A stretch of DNA of 64,000 bases from Aquisalinus luteolus (GTDB lineage Bacteria; Pseudomonadota; Alphaproteobacteria; Caulobacterales; Parvularculaceae): contig NZ_VCJR02000001.1 of the NCBI RefSeq assembly GCF_009712425.2, positions 248,001 to 312,000 on the forward strand. Direction: 5' to 3'. Shown piece after piece: positions 63,249 through 64,000 of this stretch (position 1 is the first letter of the stretch; every line of letters begins with the position of its first letter). The notes below the pieces were generated by a model, which worked only from the letters and a program-made list of their open reading frames with translations, did not search any database and was not told where the DNA came from. The position numbers and the translations under genes were made by a program.

Positions 63249-64000
63249 ATGCAATTGAACGGTAGAGCGAACCCGCGTTTCGAGCGCGTCCGCGACGTAT
63301 TCGAAGAAAACCTGGAAAGCGGCGAGGATCTCGGCGGCGGCGTCGCCGTGACCGTGGAGGGCGAGCTTGTCGTCAACCTGTCCGGCGGCTGGCAGGATCG
63401 AAAGAAGACCGAAAGCTGGACGCCGGAGACGATCGTCACGATCTATTCCTCCGGCAAGGCGGTGGTCGCGCTGCTGATAGCGCGGGAGGTCAGCGCCGGC
63501 CGTCTCGACTATGATGCGTCTGTTGCCAGCTACTGGCCGGAATTCGCCGCCGAGGGGAAGGGCGAGATCACGCTGGCGCAGGCCCTGTCGCACCAGAGCG
63601 GTATTCCGGGGTTTGCCGAGGAAATGGACCCCGCCCTGTGGCTCGACTGGGACGGGCTGTGCGCGAAGATCGCCGCTGCCACACCGATGTGGGAACCGGG
63701 CACGGCCAATGGCTATCATCCGCAGACGGTTGGTTTCATCGCCGGCGAGGTGCTGCGCCGTGTCACCGGCCGTACGGTCGGGCAGACCCTGCGCGAGGAT
63801 TTTTACGAGCCCCATGGCATCAAGGTGTTCTGTGGGCTGAGCGATGAAGAAATCCCGCTTGCCTCGCACATGACCAAGCCGACCTCCGCCCCTGTACTGG
63901 GCGAGATGAATGAATACAAGAAAGCCGCCTTCCTGACGCGCTGGGCATCGCCCGGCGGTGTGTCTCGCGAGGACTGGGCAAAAGCGGAAATGCCGGCCTC
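63249..64000 (+). CDS. EstB-like serine hydrolase, truncated by window end
   Basis: The first 250 codons lie in the window and stay open to its edge. The SxxK nucleophile is in IYSSGKAVVAL. ALSHQSGIPGF is a conserved loop of the class C beta-lactamase-like esterases, and NGYHPQTVGFIAGEVLRRVTG carries the Tyr region. No signal peptide, so it is probably a cytosolic esterase or beta-lactamase-like hydrolase. The substrate cannot be judged without the C-terminus. Confidence 0.83.
   Translation, partial: MQLNGRANPRFERVRDVFEENLESGEDLGGGVAVTVEGELVVNLSGGWQDRKKTESWTPETIVTIYSSGKAVVALLIAREVSAGRLDYDASVASYWPEFAAEGKGEITLAQALSHQSGIPGFAEEMDPALWLDWDGLCAKIAAATPMWEPGTANGYHPQTVGFIAGEVLRRVTGRTVGQTLREDFYEPHGIKVFCGLSDEEIPLASHMTKPTSAPVLGEMNEYKKAAFLTRWASPGGVSREDWAKAEMPA

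Noticed and set aside
1-64000. tRNA, rRNA, insertion sequence, phage or integrase genes
   Set aside because: None seen; no transposase or integrase motifs, no T-loop-like GGTTCGAATCC in a cloverleaf context.

Overview
The window is a dense, GC-rich chromosomal segment of an alphaproteobacterium. The evidence is a second-type RpoH sigma factor, the SDR/FAD-oxidoreductase/DUF1365 cluster, an astA-astD-astB operon, TypA and GlnD of alphaproteobacterial type, a ROSE-type thermometer and several TonB receptors. I would guess a marine, appendaged-bacteria-like lineage (Caulobacterales or Parvularculales, Hyphomonadaceae-like), but sequence alone does not fix the genus. I see no rRNA, tRNA, insertion sequence, CRISPR array or phage.

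Layout. 1-2390: a vitamin B12 uptake unit (cobalamin riboswitch, BtuB-like receptor, BtuF-like lipoprotein, all minus strand). 2390-6458: glutathionyl-hydroquinone reductase, a small membrane protein, and a channel-like protein with Rossmann and RyR domains. 6455-11571: arginine succinyltransferase catabolism (M20 hydrolase, astA, astD, astB). 11789-16585: DUF6134, SDR, DUF1365 and FAD-oxidoreductase genes, then an rpoH-family sigma factor. 16793-26958: OmpA-like porin, class A PBP, YgjP-like protease, mutS and glnD. 27015-28904: guanidine-II riboswitch with gdx/sugE, wrbA, and a TetR regulator with three operator repeats. 29293-35909: murJ, trpS, a lipoprotein phosphatase/nuclease, metallophosphoesterase, lipid kinase and gpmA. 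35864-43747: a membrane AraC regulator, DUF2306, an Hsp20 gene under a heat-shock promoter and ROSE-like thermometer, a lipoprotein methyltransferase, lipase, amidohydrolase and CBS protein. 43906-46266: a 27-residue basic microprotein gene with its own terminator, and typA. 46277-49500: a visibly AT-rich two-gene island (nuclease-DGQHR protein plus Dam-type methyltransferase). 49500-56766: small hypothetical proteins, a serine hydrolase, GFA, CHAD, DUF2937, a 2OG dioxygenase and DUF2905. 56774-64000: a lipoprotein, AMP nucleosidase, an iron-type TonB receptor with PepSY protein and small membrane protein, a lipoprotein, and a truncated EstB-like serine hydrolase.

RNA-level control is rich: a cobalamin riboswitch, a guanidine-II (mini-ykkC) riboswitch, a probable ROSE thermometer, and two structured intergenic regions I cannot assign (about 28918-29110 and 49793-49854). 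Points most worth following up are: the nuclease-DGQHR/Dam pair as a candidate defence or modification system; a GlnD whose uridylyl-removing HD site has lost its metal ligands; an M20 hydrolase placed where AstE would be expected; and a start codon multiplied by a 15-bp tandem repeat.
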